63,631 bases of DNA from Chloroflexota bacterium (GTDB taxonomy: Bacteria; Chloroflexota; Anaerolineae; Aggregatilineales; Phototrophicaceae). The notes below the pieces were generated by a model. It searched no databases. It had not been told where the DNA came from and was given only the letters and a program-made list of their open reading frames with translations. This document shows positions 25,798 to 33,231 of this stretch, in pieces. The stretch spans positions 1-63,631 of the forward strand of contig JAPOYU010000091.1 in the NCBI GenBank assembly GCA_026706395.1, given 5' to 3'. Each line of letters starts with the position of its first letter. The first letter of the stretch is position 1. The position numbers were made by a program, and so were the translations under genes.

Positions 25798-26692
25798 CCG
25801 ACTTCCGCGCCGGGCGCTGCAGAGAAAACAGTACGGCAAGGACAATTAAGGCGCCGCCCAGCCACAACGCAGGTGTCATGCTTTGCCCGAGGAACAGCGC
25901 CGCGAGAATGGCGCCGGACAGAGGCTGAGCAAAGAAGAAGAGCGAGGCGATGGTTGCGGGAACCAGAGCAAAAGCGCGATTCCACAATAGCAAGGCAAAC
26001 GCGGTACAGGCTAAGCCAAGATAGAGAACTCCGAAGACAATGCCCGGGCTGACGATGCCGATAGGTCGCAGAGAAAGTTCCATTGCGCTTCCTGGCAGGG
26101 CTACCAGCAGACCGCCAAGCAAAGCGAAAACAGTCACCGCGAGGGTTGGAATCTCGTGGCTTACCGCAATGCGCCGGACCAAAACTGAATACAAGCCCCA
26201 AGTGACCGCAGAGGCCGCGAGGAAAACATCGCCGAGGAAAGTTTCGGAATTGAAGTCAGTCGAAGTTGGGTCGACGATAATCAGGACGCCCGCAGTTGCC
26301 AAGACTATGACAAAGAGCCTGGCCGCCGTCAGTTTTTCGCGCAAGATGAGAAGCGCAAACAGAACGACGAAAGCCGGCGAGGCGCTGGTGATCAAGGCGC
26401 CGTTGACAGCCGTAGACAAGTCCGTTCCGATGAACTGCGTGCCAAGGCTAATGCCAATGCCGACTATCCCTACCATCATCAGACCGGCAAGCCTGAGACG
26501 TGGTGGCGGAGAAAGTCCCCGGCGCCGGCTAAGCGGCCACAAGACCAGCAATGCAAGCAGGACGCGCGCGCTCAGCAAGGTGAAGGGCGGCACGACCTCA
26601 AGGACCAGATCCGAGACTACGTACATGCTGCCCCAAATGCTGGCAGCAGTAATGCCGTAGATTGTTCCGCGCCAGAATTGTGAACGCACCAT
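25775..26692 (-). CDS. EamA/DMT-family transporter
   Basis: Ten-helix drug/metabolite transporter made of two EamA repeats (about residues 10-135 and 150-290). ATG 26692 is taken as the start; GTG 26698 is also in frame. Each repeat shows the usual pattern: G-S-M-Y-V-V-S-D in helix 1, and L-W-N-R-A-F near the second-repeat active helix, then S-L-F-F-F-A-Q-P-L-S-G. Members export amino acids, nucleosides or other metabolites; the substrate is unknown. It is convergent with the kinase gene, overlapping by 23 bases. Confidence 0.85.
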   Translation of the reverse strand: MVRSQFWRGTIYGITAASIWGSMYVVSDLVLEVVPPFTLLSARVLLALLVLWPLSRRRGLSPPPRLRLAGLMMVGIVGIGISLGTQFIGTDLSTAVNGALITSASPAFVVLFALLILREKLTAARLFVIVLATAGVLIIVDPTSTDFNSETFLGDVFLAASAVTWGLYSVLVRRIAVSHEIPTLAVTVFALLGGLLVALPGSAMELSLRPIGIVSPGIVFGVLYLGLACTAFALLLWNRAFALVPATIASLFFFAQPLSGAILAALFLGQSMTPALWLGGALIVLAVLFSLQRPARKSANEQAAT

Positions 26693-26822
26693 ATGCACTG
26701 AAACTCAAACGCGTCGCCAGTTCGCGAATCTTAGCGGATTGGCCGCGCTGGCGACAGGATAAGCCAAGCTCGTCGCAGCCAGAATTGTACCCGTATTGGA
26801 CTACGCAGCGGGAACCCAAGAG

Positions 26823-26828
26823 TATAAT
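26823..26828 (+). promoter_or_regulatory. putative -10 element of the TIR/NACHT gene block
   Basis: A perfect TATAAT, followed at once by a strong GAGGTGAG ribosome site that serves only a four-codon frame (ATG 26841 to TAG 26853). The -35 is weak (TTGGAC at 26797, over-spaced). Confidence 0.4.
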
Positions 26829-26872
26829 TGAGGTGAGAATATGGAAGCGCGATAGCGGCTGGGAGTTCCGTC

Positions 26873-29800
26873 ATTTACGAGAGCTCGATTTTTGTTTCCT
26901 ATCACAATATGGATATCGGCTACGCTTTTCGACTTGCGACCCTGTTGACTCGTTACTATCGCAAGGTATGGCTGGACCGATTTGAAATCCCGCCAGCTGC
27001 TGATTGGCAGAAAGGGATTCGCGATGCCCGCGCGAAGGCAACTAGCGTCATTGCCATCGTGACGGATGATTATCTGCAGTCGGCATACTGTCTATCTGAA
27101 TTCGAGTACTTTCGTGAGCGCGAAATCGCCGTCACTGCCGTGATCGCGCGCGACTTCTCGACCGACGAAATCAGCAATTTTACCTTCAGCGACTGGGTCG
27201 ATTTTCGTCGCTGGTTCGACGATCCGACCTACCAAAATGTGGAGAACTTGATGAGCCAGTTCCCACAGTCGGATTCGGTACCGCAGACGGGCGAGCGTCT
27301 CGACTATTTGTGGCAATTCATTCAGGAAATGGAACTCGCCTTATCCAAAATGCCGACATCCTGGGCAGTTGAGCGAAATGGCGGAATGCCGAAGGCTGGC
27401 GACATCAGGCCGCGTATGCTTCACGCTGGCTTGCTTCACGAATGGAGCTTGACCGCCGAAAAGTCGGGCATGGCAATGCCGCTAGCAGATTTGCCAGCCT
27501 GGGCGGAAAGTGAAGCGCAGTTTGTGATCGCAGGGGAAACAGGCAGCGGCAAGACTTTTCTCGCGCGGCTGCTGGCGCTGGCGCAGGCGCATGTCGCCCT
27601 CAAGGATGAGCAAGCGGCTCTGCCCATATGGTTTGACATGGCGCGCTGGGATGAGAATACAAGGTCAATAGACAACTTTGTTGAAGCCAACTGGCCCCTG
27701 CTAACCTATTGGAATTACTGGCTTGAGACCGAGCCAGCCGTGGTTTTCCTGGACAACTGGAGCGACTTTTGTGACGCCTACGGCGGCTATGCGTCCGAGG
27801 TCACAAACTGGATCGACACGAGCCCGAGTCAACGCTATGTTTTGTTGTCAAATGACCCGAGCGGCGAAGATCTGGCGCTGCCGATCGTGCGTATCGACCG
27901 AATCAGCGTCCAACTTGCGCAGAAATTCGCTGGCGGAGTATTGACGCTGGATCAGCAGAACAGCTTCAGGCAGCTCTTGCGGCAGAAAGAGGCCCTGATA
28001 CTAGACAGCTCGTTGGCCTATCTTTCGATCGGCCTTGAGTTGCTTACGGCTGACCGGGCGTTGGCCCACAGCCAGTGGCAGCAGAACCCTCTAAGGGCGC
28101 TCGTCCGTCTGCGCGGTCAGCGGGTCCCGGCCGGAAAATACGGTTTGCGCGCGGAGGCCGTTCTGGTTGGGCTGGAAGAGTTGGCTTGGTCGATGATGCA
28201 GCAGGGGCGACACCGGTATGTCTCACGTAATGCCGCGCTTGAAGCAGTGCGAGACGTCCGTGTCATCGAATACGCGCTTGAGATTGGTCTGATTGTCGAA
28301 GTTGGCTCGCTGTTTCGGTTCGAATCGGAGCTCCTCCAATGGTATTTGGCCGTGGAGAGTCTAAAGCGGGATGGGCTGATCAAACATTTGGCACGCCCGA
28401 CATTCGACGAGAATTCTGACAGAGTGCCCAGTAAGTGGGACAAGCTAACCTTGCTGTTGGTGGACTCGCTTGGGGAGGAGAGCCGCCTGCGAGTTATCGG
28501 GCAGATCGCCGACATAGATCCGTTCCTCGCCGGCATGTGCTTGCGGCGGCACCCGCATATCCACCAGAGCTACCGGGAAAAACTAATCCAGAATTTGGTT
28601 GATTTGTGCGCGCAGAACGCCGCAGCTCGGGGCGCATTCCGCAGCGCAATCGCGGATTATGCCGAGCCACTCGCGGTCGCGGACGCGTTAATCGCTCAGA
28701 TGACCCGGCATAGCAACAAGCTGCAGCTATGGCTCTGGTACGAGATTGGCGCGCTTCCGCTCGAATTGCCGCTGGACTTCATCGAGCGCGTCTCCAATGT
28801 CGATCGCAGCGGCGCATCATCAGTTGCCGATCAACTTGCGCCATACAGCTTGTCGCGTTCTGTCGCTTGCCTCGTCGTCCTGTCACAACAAGAAGATCCA
28901 GATTTGCGCCGAACTGCCATTTGGACGCTCGGCGAATTGAAGTATCTACCGACAGCTATTTTGCTGCTGGATTACCTGGACAAGGCAGAGCGAGACGATA
29001 TCGACGCCGTACTGCTCGCGCTGATGAAATTTGCTTACTCGGAGATATTGCTGCGTGTTTTGCGCTGGTCACACGATAAGCCGGAGCATCGCGCTGCAGT
29101 ACTTTCGGCGTTGGCGGCGCGCAAGCGTCGAGTCACGAGCTGTTTGCTCACATTAGCTGACGCCAAGAGGCTGACGCTTGAGCCGGAGTTTTACGACTTC
29201 GTAGTTGATATCCCCGAACGCGACATGGCCATTGGTCTGGCAATGATTGCGGCCGAGCATGTCGATCTGCCCGAATCAGTTGAAGCGGCTGTGCAATCCG
29301 CAAGTGATGCTGCGGCTCTGCACCAGAGAGTGGCGGGGGCGATCAAGCATTTGCCCAATCGTGAGGGCTTCCAGAGAATCATCGAAGATATCGTAGAAGT
29401 CTTGCGCGATCCGCCGGAGGCGACTGTCATCGCTGGCAGCAACATTGACGCCCTCCTATACGGAAAACCCGTATTCGACAGTCTTTCGGCACAGACCATG
29501 CCGTCCGCCACAGACGGCCTTCCCGACGAGTTGTCGACGCAGTTGCAACATAGTGATTGGAAGCAGCGACATAGAGCGGTCAATCAGCTTATGAGCTATT
29601 CGGCGGACAAGTCATTGCCGCTTCTGTTGCAAGCGGCCGCCGACATTGACAAGCGCGTGCGGCTGGCTGCTTACGAGATCTTGGCCAAGTTTGATGGCGA
29701 GCTCACTGCACAGAAATCGCTGGTCGCCGCCCTGTCAGATCCTGACATTGAGATCGTAAACGCGGCAACGCAGCACTTGCTTGACACAGCGCTAGCTGAT

Positions 29801-30823
29801 CAGGACGTGTTCGTAGAATTACTGGAGAGTTCCAATCCAGCGACGGTAGCCGCCGCCATCGAGATACTTGGAGTTTCCCGCCAGCGGCAAGCCATCGACG
29901 AACTGAATCGGCTAATCCACGATACGCGTGTGCCTGCCCAAGGTTTTCCGCCTATCGGTCAGCGAGCGCGCCAAGCGATAAACAGGCTTGAAGCATCGAT
30001 AATGACCGGTGACGAATCACAATACAACGGCGTTGGATATGCTGCCGGCGGGCATGATGGCTTCAGCAACCGGGAGAAGGTACTGCGGACGTTGCAAGTG
30101 CTGCGCGATGACGATTGGGGCCGGACACAGAAGGCGGCGAAGTTCCTGCGGAAGTTTGCCCGTCACATGCGCGGGCGAGACAGAGGCGAAGTCCGACAAC
30201 TACTCTGCGACGCCGCGAGCGATTCAAACTGGACCGTACGCTGGGCAGCAGTAGAAGCGCTGGCGGTGTTGCACGATCGCGAGGCGATACCGGCTTTGAG
30301 CGCCCGCTTGCAGGATTCAAGCTGGATCGTGCAGGTGGCGTCGGTACGCGCTTTGGTTGAGCTCAAGGCGGTAGAATTGGCGGGCCAATTCCTGCCGCTC
30401 TTGCAAAGCCGTCACACGCAAGTACGTGAAGCGGCGACAGAAGCGCTTGGCGAATTCAAGGAGACTGATGCCGTCCAACAATTAGGAAACCTGCTTAAAC
30501 ATGACGCTGATGACTTCGTCCGCCTGGCAGCTCTGAAGTCGATCTGCCAAATCGGACCGGAGAATGTCCGTACCTGGCTGGAACTGGCATTGAGCGACGG
30601 TTACCTGCATGTTCGGCTATACGCAATACTGGCGCTGAGTCCTCACATGGACGATAGCGACCTTCCCATCTTGCGGAAGCTCCTGGAAGATGGCGAGGCG
30701 CCTTCATTTGAAGCTGAGTCTCCGCGCGACATTGCGATACAAGTGCTGAGACGGCTGGACAGCGCCGAGAGCCGTGCGCTGCTCGACTCGATTCATGCGG
30801 CGGAAGATCGGACAGGCGCATGA
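26873..30823 (+). CDS. TIR - STAND-like NTPase - HEAT-repeat protein
   Basis: Large protein, about 1,304 residues from ATG 26909 or 1,316 from ATT 26873. The TIR domain needs the strand I-F-V-S-Y-H that lies before the first ATG. ATT 26873 has GGGAG at seven bases and would include it. Counting from ATG 26909, the putative catalytic Glu is E64 in A-Y-C-L-S-E-F. An NTPase follows, with Walker A G-E-T-G-S-G-K-T (209-216) and Walker-B-like V-V-F-L-D-N-W (D282). From about 640 to the end there are many HEAT/PBS-type repeats (R-x-A-A-x-E-A-L pattern). Bacterial TIRs usually cleave NAD+ or make cyclic ADP-ribose signals in anti-phage immunity, and the repeats would sense a ligand. The gene overlaps the next TIR gene by four bases. 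Confidence 0.85.
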   Translation: MYESSIFVSYHNMDIGYAFRLATLLTRYYRKVWLDRFEIPPAADWQKGIRDARAKATSVIAIVTDDYLQSAYCLSEFEYFREREIAVTAVIARDFSTDEISNFTFSDWVDFRRWFDDPTYQNVENLMSQFPQSDSVPQTGERLDYLWQFIQEMELALSKMPTSWAVERNGGMPKAGDIRPRMLHAGLLHEWSLTAEKSGMAMPLADLPAWAESEAQFVIAGETGSGKTFLARLLALAQAHVALKDEQAALPIWFDMARWDENTRSIDNFVEANWPLLTYWNYWLETEPAVVFLDNWSDFCDAYGGYASEVTNWIDTSPSQRYVLLSNDPSGEDLALPIVRIDRISVQLAQKFAGGVLTLDQQNSFRQLLRQKEALILDSSLAYLSIGLELLTADRALAHSQWQQNPLRALVRLRGQRVPAGKYGLRAEAVLVGLEELAWSMMQQGRHRYVSRNAALEAVRDVRVIEYALEIGLIVEVGSLFRFESELLQWYLAVESLKRDGLIKHLARPTFDENSDRVPSKWDKLTLLLVDSLGEESRLRVIGQIADIDPFLAGMCLRRHPHIHQSYREKLIQNLVDLCAQNAAARGAFRSAIADYAEPLAVADALIAQMTRHSNKLQLWLWYEIGALPLELPLDFIERVSNVDRSGASSVADQLAPYSLSRSVACLVVLSQQEDPDLRRTAIWTLGELKYLPTAILLLDYLDKAERDDIDAVLLALMKFAYSEILLRVLRWSHDKPEHRAAVLSALAARKRRVTSCLLTLADAKRLTLEPEFYDFVVDIPERDMAIGLAMIAAEHVDLPESVEAAVQSASDAAALHQRVAGAIKHLPNREGFQRIIEDIVEVLRDPPEATVIAGSNIDALLYGKPVFDSLSAQTMPSATDGLPDELSTQLQHSDWKQRHRAVNQLMSYSADKSLPLLLQAAADIDKRVRLAAYEILAKFDGELTAQKSLVAALSDPDIEIVNAATQHLLDTALADQDVFVELLESSNPATVAAAIEILGVSRQRQAIDELNRLIHDTRVPAQGFPPIGQRARQAINRLEASIMTGDESQYNGVGYAAGGHDGFSNREKVLRTLQVLRDDDWGRTQKAAKFLRKFARHMRGRDRGEVRQLLCDAASDSNWTVRWAAVEALAVLHDREAIPALSARLQDSSWIVQVASVRALVELKAVELAGQFLPLLQSRHTQVREAATEALGEFKETDAVQQLGNLLKHDADDFVRLAALKSICQIGPENVRTWLELALSDGYLHVRLYAILALSPHMDDSDLPILRKLLEDGEAPSFEAESPRDIAIQVLRRLDSAESRALLDSIHAAEDRTGA

Positions 30824-32544
30824 AGATTTTCGTAAGTTATGCTCGCGTGGACAAACCCTACTGTATCCGCATCATCGAGACCTTACATGCTCATGAAGTC
30901 TGGTATGATCAGCGCCTTTACGCCGGTCAGGAATGGTGGAAAGAGATACTACGGCGCCTGGAATGGTGCGAAGTATTTGTGTATCTGCTGTCACCAGATT
31001 CGGTGGCGTCGCTCCACTGCCGCCGCGAATTGGAGTTGGCGCTCCGTCTTAAGCGGGACATCATCCCCGTATTGATCAGCAGCGAGACTGTGCTGCCCGA
31101 GACAATGAAGGACTGGCAATATGTCGACCTCTGCGACAACCTGACAATAGAGAATGTTTCGCACTTGCTCAATGCGATTCTGGTCCTTGAGCGGCAAAGA
31201 GCAGCCGCTCCGGTTGCGCCGATCTCAACAGATGAGACGGAAATCAGCCCAACGCCCTCCCCCGCCAGCGCAATAAGCGAGGGGATTCACGCGCTGGAGA
31301 ATGGTGAGTTTGATAAAGCCGTATTGCTGCTGAAACAGGCCAAGGCGAGCGGATATGAATCGCGCTTTGTACCGCTGGACAAGTTGCTGCGCCAAGCTGA
31401 ATCCGCCCTAAACGAGCGAAGCCACACACGCGAAGTTGAGCGGGAATACCAGCATATCGTTGCCCTGTTCGCATTCGAAAGCACGCGCCAAATGGCTTGC
31501 GAGGCTTTGGCGGAGTTCCGGCGAGAATTCGGCGACTTCGATCCGCAGGGGCTACGACGCCTCTGTGAACCGGAGACGCCGCTCACTAGCCTGACCGGAA
31601 ACGCGACCGGACCCAACAACAGGCGAAACGCGCCGATCACGAGACCGGTACCAGCCAAGTCGCAAGCCGTAAACCGCTCGCCAACTGCGCAAGCAAGCGA
31701 GCAGGCAGCGCCGCTTTCGCCAGCAGTCGTGCCCATAGACACAGCGGAGGTTCAGTCGGTTGCGCAAGTCGAAGCGCCGGCTGTAAGCCAAGCCATATAC
31801 GGTGCTGATGCGCCGCTGACGGTCAAAGAAATCTTGCCTATGCTACAATGGTGCGACGTTCCGCACGGCACTGTGACGATATCGAGTATCGTTGGCGCAG
31901 ATGAAGACTTCGGTGAAATGTCAGTGCCGGTCGACAATTTTGTTATGAGCAAGTTTCCCGTTACCAATGCGCAATTTGAGATTTTTGCCCGCGCCGAGGA
32001 CGGATACCGTAATCCACGATGGTGGGGATTTTCGCCGCATGCCCAACGTTGGTTCAAGCTGGGCAAAGGCGTAGCGCAATCCCGCTTCGATGGCGACGAA
32101 CTGCCGCGTGAGAATGTCAATTGGTACGAAGCGATGGCCTTCGCCAACTGGCTCGGCAGCCTGCTCAGCATGAAAGTGACATTGCCCACCCTGGCACAGT
32201 GGCAGCGGGCAGCCAAAGGCGACGATGACCGCTACTATCCCTGGGGTGACGACTACAACGAAGATCACTGCAATACGCTGGAAACGGGCCTGAAGACCAC
32301 GACGCCGGTTAATCGCTATCGCAAAGGCGCCAGCCCTTATGGCGTGTACGATTTGGCGGGGAATGTATGGGAATGGACGGCAAATACGGCCGCCGCGGCG
32401 GAAGAAGGGCGGGATCATAGGCGCGCGGTTGCCGGCGGGAGTTTTGTAAGCCCTTGCGACCGTGCCCAGACTTCGTTCCGCTATTATCTGGATCCGCGCG
32501 TACGCTATTCTTCTATCGGTATACGACTGGTTGGCTTAACCTAG
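30820..32544 (+). CDS. TIR - FGE-sulfatase-like (C-type-lectin-fold) fusion protein
   Basis: 574 residues. TIR domain at 1-130: K-I-F-V-S-Y-A-R-V-D starts strand A, and the likely catalytic Glu is E70 in C-R-R-E-L-E-L-A. A helical linker follows (about 150-250, tetratricopeptide-like in A-L-E-N-G-E-F-D-K-A), then a Pro/Ala-rich stretch. The formylglycine-generating-enzyme-like domain spans about 335-574: K-F-P-V-T-N-A-Q-F, N-V-N-W-Y-E-A-M-A-F-A-N-W-L, Y-P-W-G-D, D-L-A-G-N-V-W-E-W-T and G-I-R-L-V-G. Aligned by eye, the two catalytic cysteines of true FGE are absent near A-G-G-S-F-V-S, so it probably binds rather than modifies a ligand. ATGA overlap with the TIR-HEAT gene implies coupled translation. 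Confidence 0.87.
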   Translation: MKIFVSYARVDKPYCIRIIETLHAHEVWYDQRLYAGQEWWKEILRRLEWCEVFVYLLSPDSVASLHCRRELELALRLKRDIIPVLISSETVLPETMKDWQYVDLCDNLTIENVSHLLNAILVLERQRAAAPVAPISTDETEISPTPSPASAISEGIHALENGEFDKAVLLLKQAKASGYESRFVPLDKLLRQAESALNERSHTREVEREYQHIVALFAFESTRQMACEALAEFRREFGDFDPQGLRRLCEPETPLTSLTGNATGPNNRRNAPITRPVPAKSQAVNRSPTAQASEQAAPLSPAVVPIDTAEVQSVAQVEAPAVSQAIYGADAPLTVKEILPMLQWCDVPHGTVTISSIVGADEDFGEMSVPVDNFVMSKFPVTNAQFEIFARAEDGYRNPRWWGFSPHAQRWFKLGKGVAQSRFDGDELPRENVNWYEAMAFANWLGSLLSMKVTLPTLAQWQRAAKGDDDRYYPWGDDYNEDHCNTLETGLKTTTPVNRYRKGASPYGVYDLAGNVWEWTANTAAAAEEGRDHRRAVAGGSFVSPCDRAQTSFRYYLDPRVRYSSIGIRLVGLT

Positions 32545-32566
32545 CCCAGACCGCGTTTGGTCTGGG
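32545..32566 (+). terminator. hairpin directly after the TIR-FGE stop
   Basis: Eight-base-pair perfect stem CCCAGACC / GGTCTGGG with a six-base loop, starting one base after the TAG. AAAA and the AGGAGAGG ribosome site of the next gene follow. It has no T run, so it is more likely an RNA processing or stability element than a full terminator. Confidence 0.4.
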
Positions 32567-32591
32567 AAAAGCTTAGGAGAGGAATGTTAAG

Positions 32592-33110
32592 ATGGAATCG
32601 AGTGAACGCAGCCTGGAAACAACAAGCCCGATCCGCCCGGACATAAACATAGACATTGACCATCTATCGGTGACGGGACACGTCGTTTTCGCCGGACGGG
32701 ACGGCCAGGTAAAAGTGCAGACGGGCGGCGACGTTGCGCAGCATACGAATCAAACGGTTACCGTCGGCGGGGTTGAGACGACCCCCCAAGAATTCGATTT
32801 GATGCTTCAGTGCATACGCAATGTCGAGGAAACCATCAACAAGGAACAGCAGCTTGCGCCGGATAAGCGTGAAGCGGCGATGCACGACTTGCACACAGTC
32901 GAAGCGCAATTGTCCACCTCAAAGAAGCCAAACCCGCGCATCCTGCTGCGAGCGGCGAAATCGCTTCTTCGCTTCTCCCCCGCCTTGACTGCTGCCGCCT
33001 TAACATTGTTTGATCAGCCGCTGGTAGGCGCAATTCTGGCCAGCGCGGGCGAGGTTGCGATCAACTTCCACGAAGCGATCATGCGGCATCGCCCGGGGAA
33101 GAAAATCTGA
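32592..33110 (+). CDS. small protein of the TIR/NACHT block, unknown function
   Basis: 172 residues, ATG 32592 behind AGGAGAGG. The N-terminal 45 residues look like short beta strands: I-N-I-D-I-D-H-L-S-V-T, then G-H-V-V-F-A-G-R-D at 29-37, then Q-V-K-V-Q-T-G-G-D-V. The same element occurs in the NACHT protein downstream. A helical middle (about 65-115) follows. The weakly hydrophobic C-terminal segment L-T-A-A-A-L-T-L-F ... L-V-G-A-I-L-A-S-A could be amphipathic or membrane-seeking. I do not recognise the family. In this context it may be an adaptor or effector that meets the NACHT protein through the shared element. Confidence 0.65.
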   Translation: MESSERSLETTSPIRPDINIDIDHLSVTGHVVFAGRDGQVKVQTGGDVAQHTNQTVTVGGVETTPQEFDLMLQCIRNVEETINKEQQLAPDKREAAMHDLHTVEAQLSTSKKPNPRILLRAAKSLLRFSPALTAAALTLFDQPLVGAILASAGEVAINFHEAIMRHRPGKKI

Positions 33111-33231
33111 TCTCGAAGCTAAAGGCCGGAAGAACGTACGCCCGCCGAGCAGCGGACGGCCGCACCGCGCCACTGTTTCGCGAGAAAGTATCCGTTTCTA
33201 ATTCGGCAATCTGCGTTAGCGAGACCCCTCT

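Noticed and set aside
31841..31849. TGC-TACAAT inside the TIR-FGE gene as an internal promoter
   Set aside because: The bases encode a conserved stretch leading into the FGE domain, and no -35 is present.
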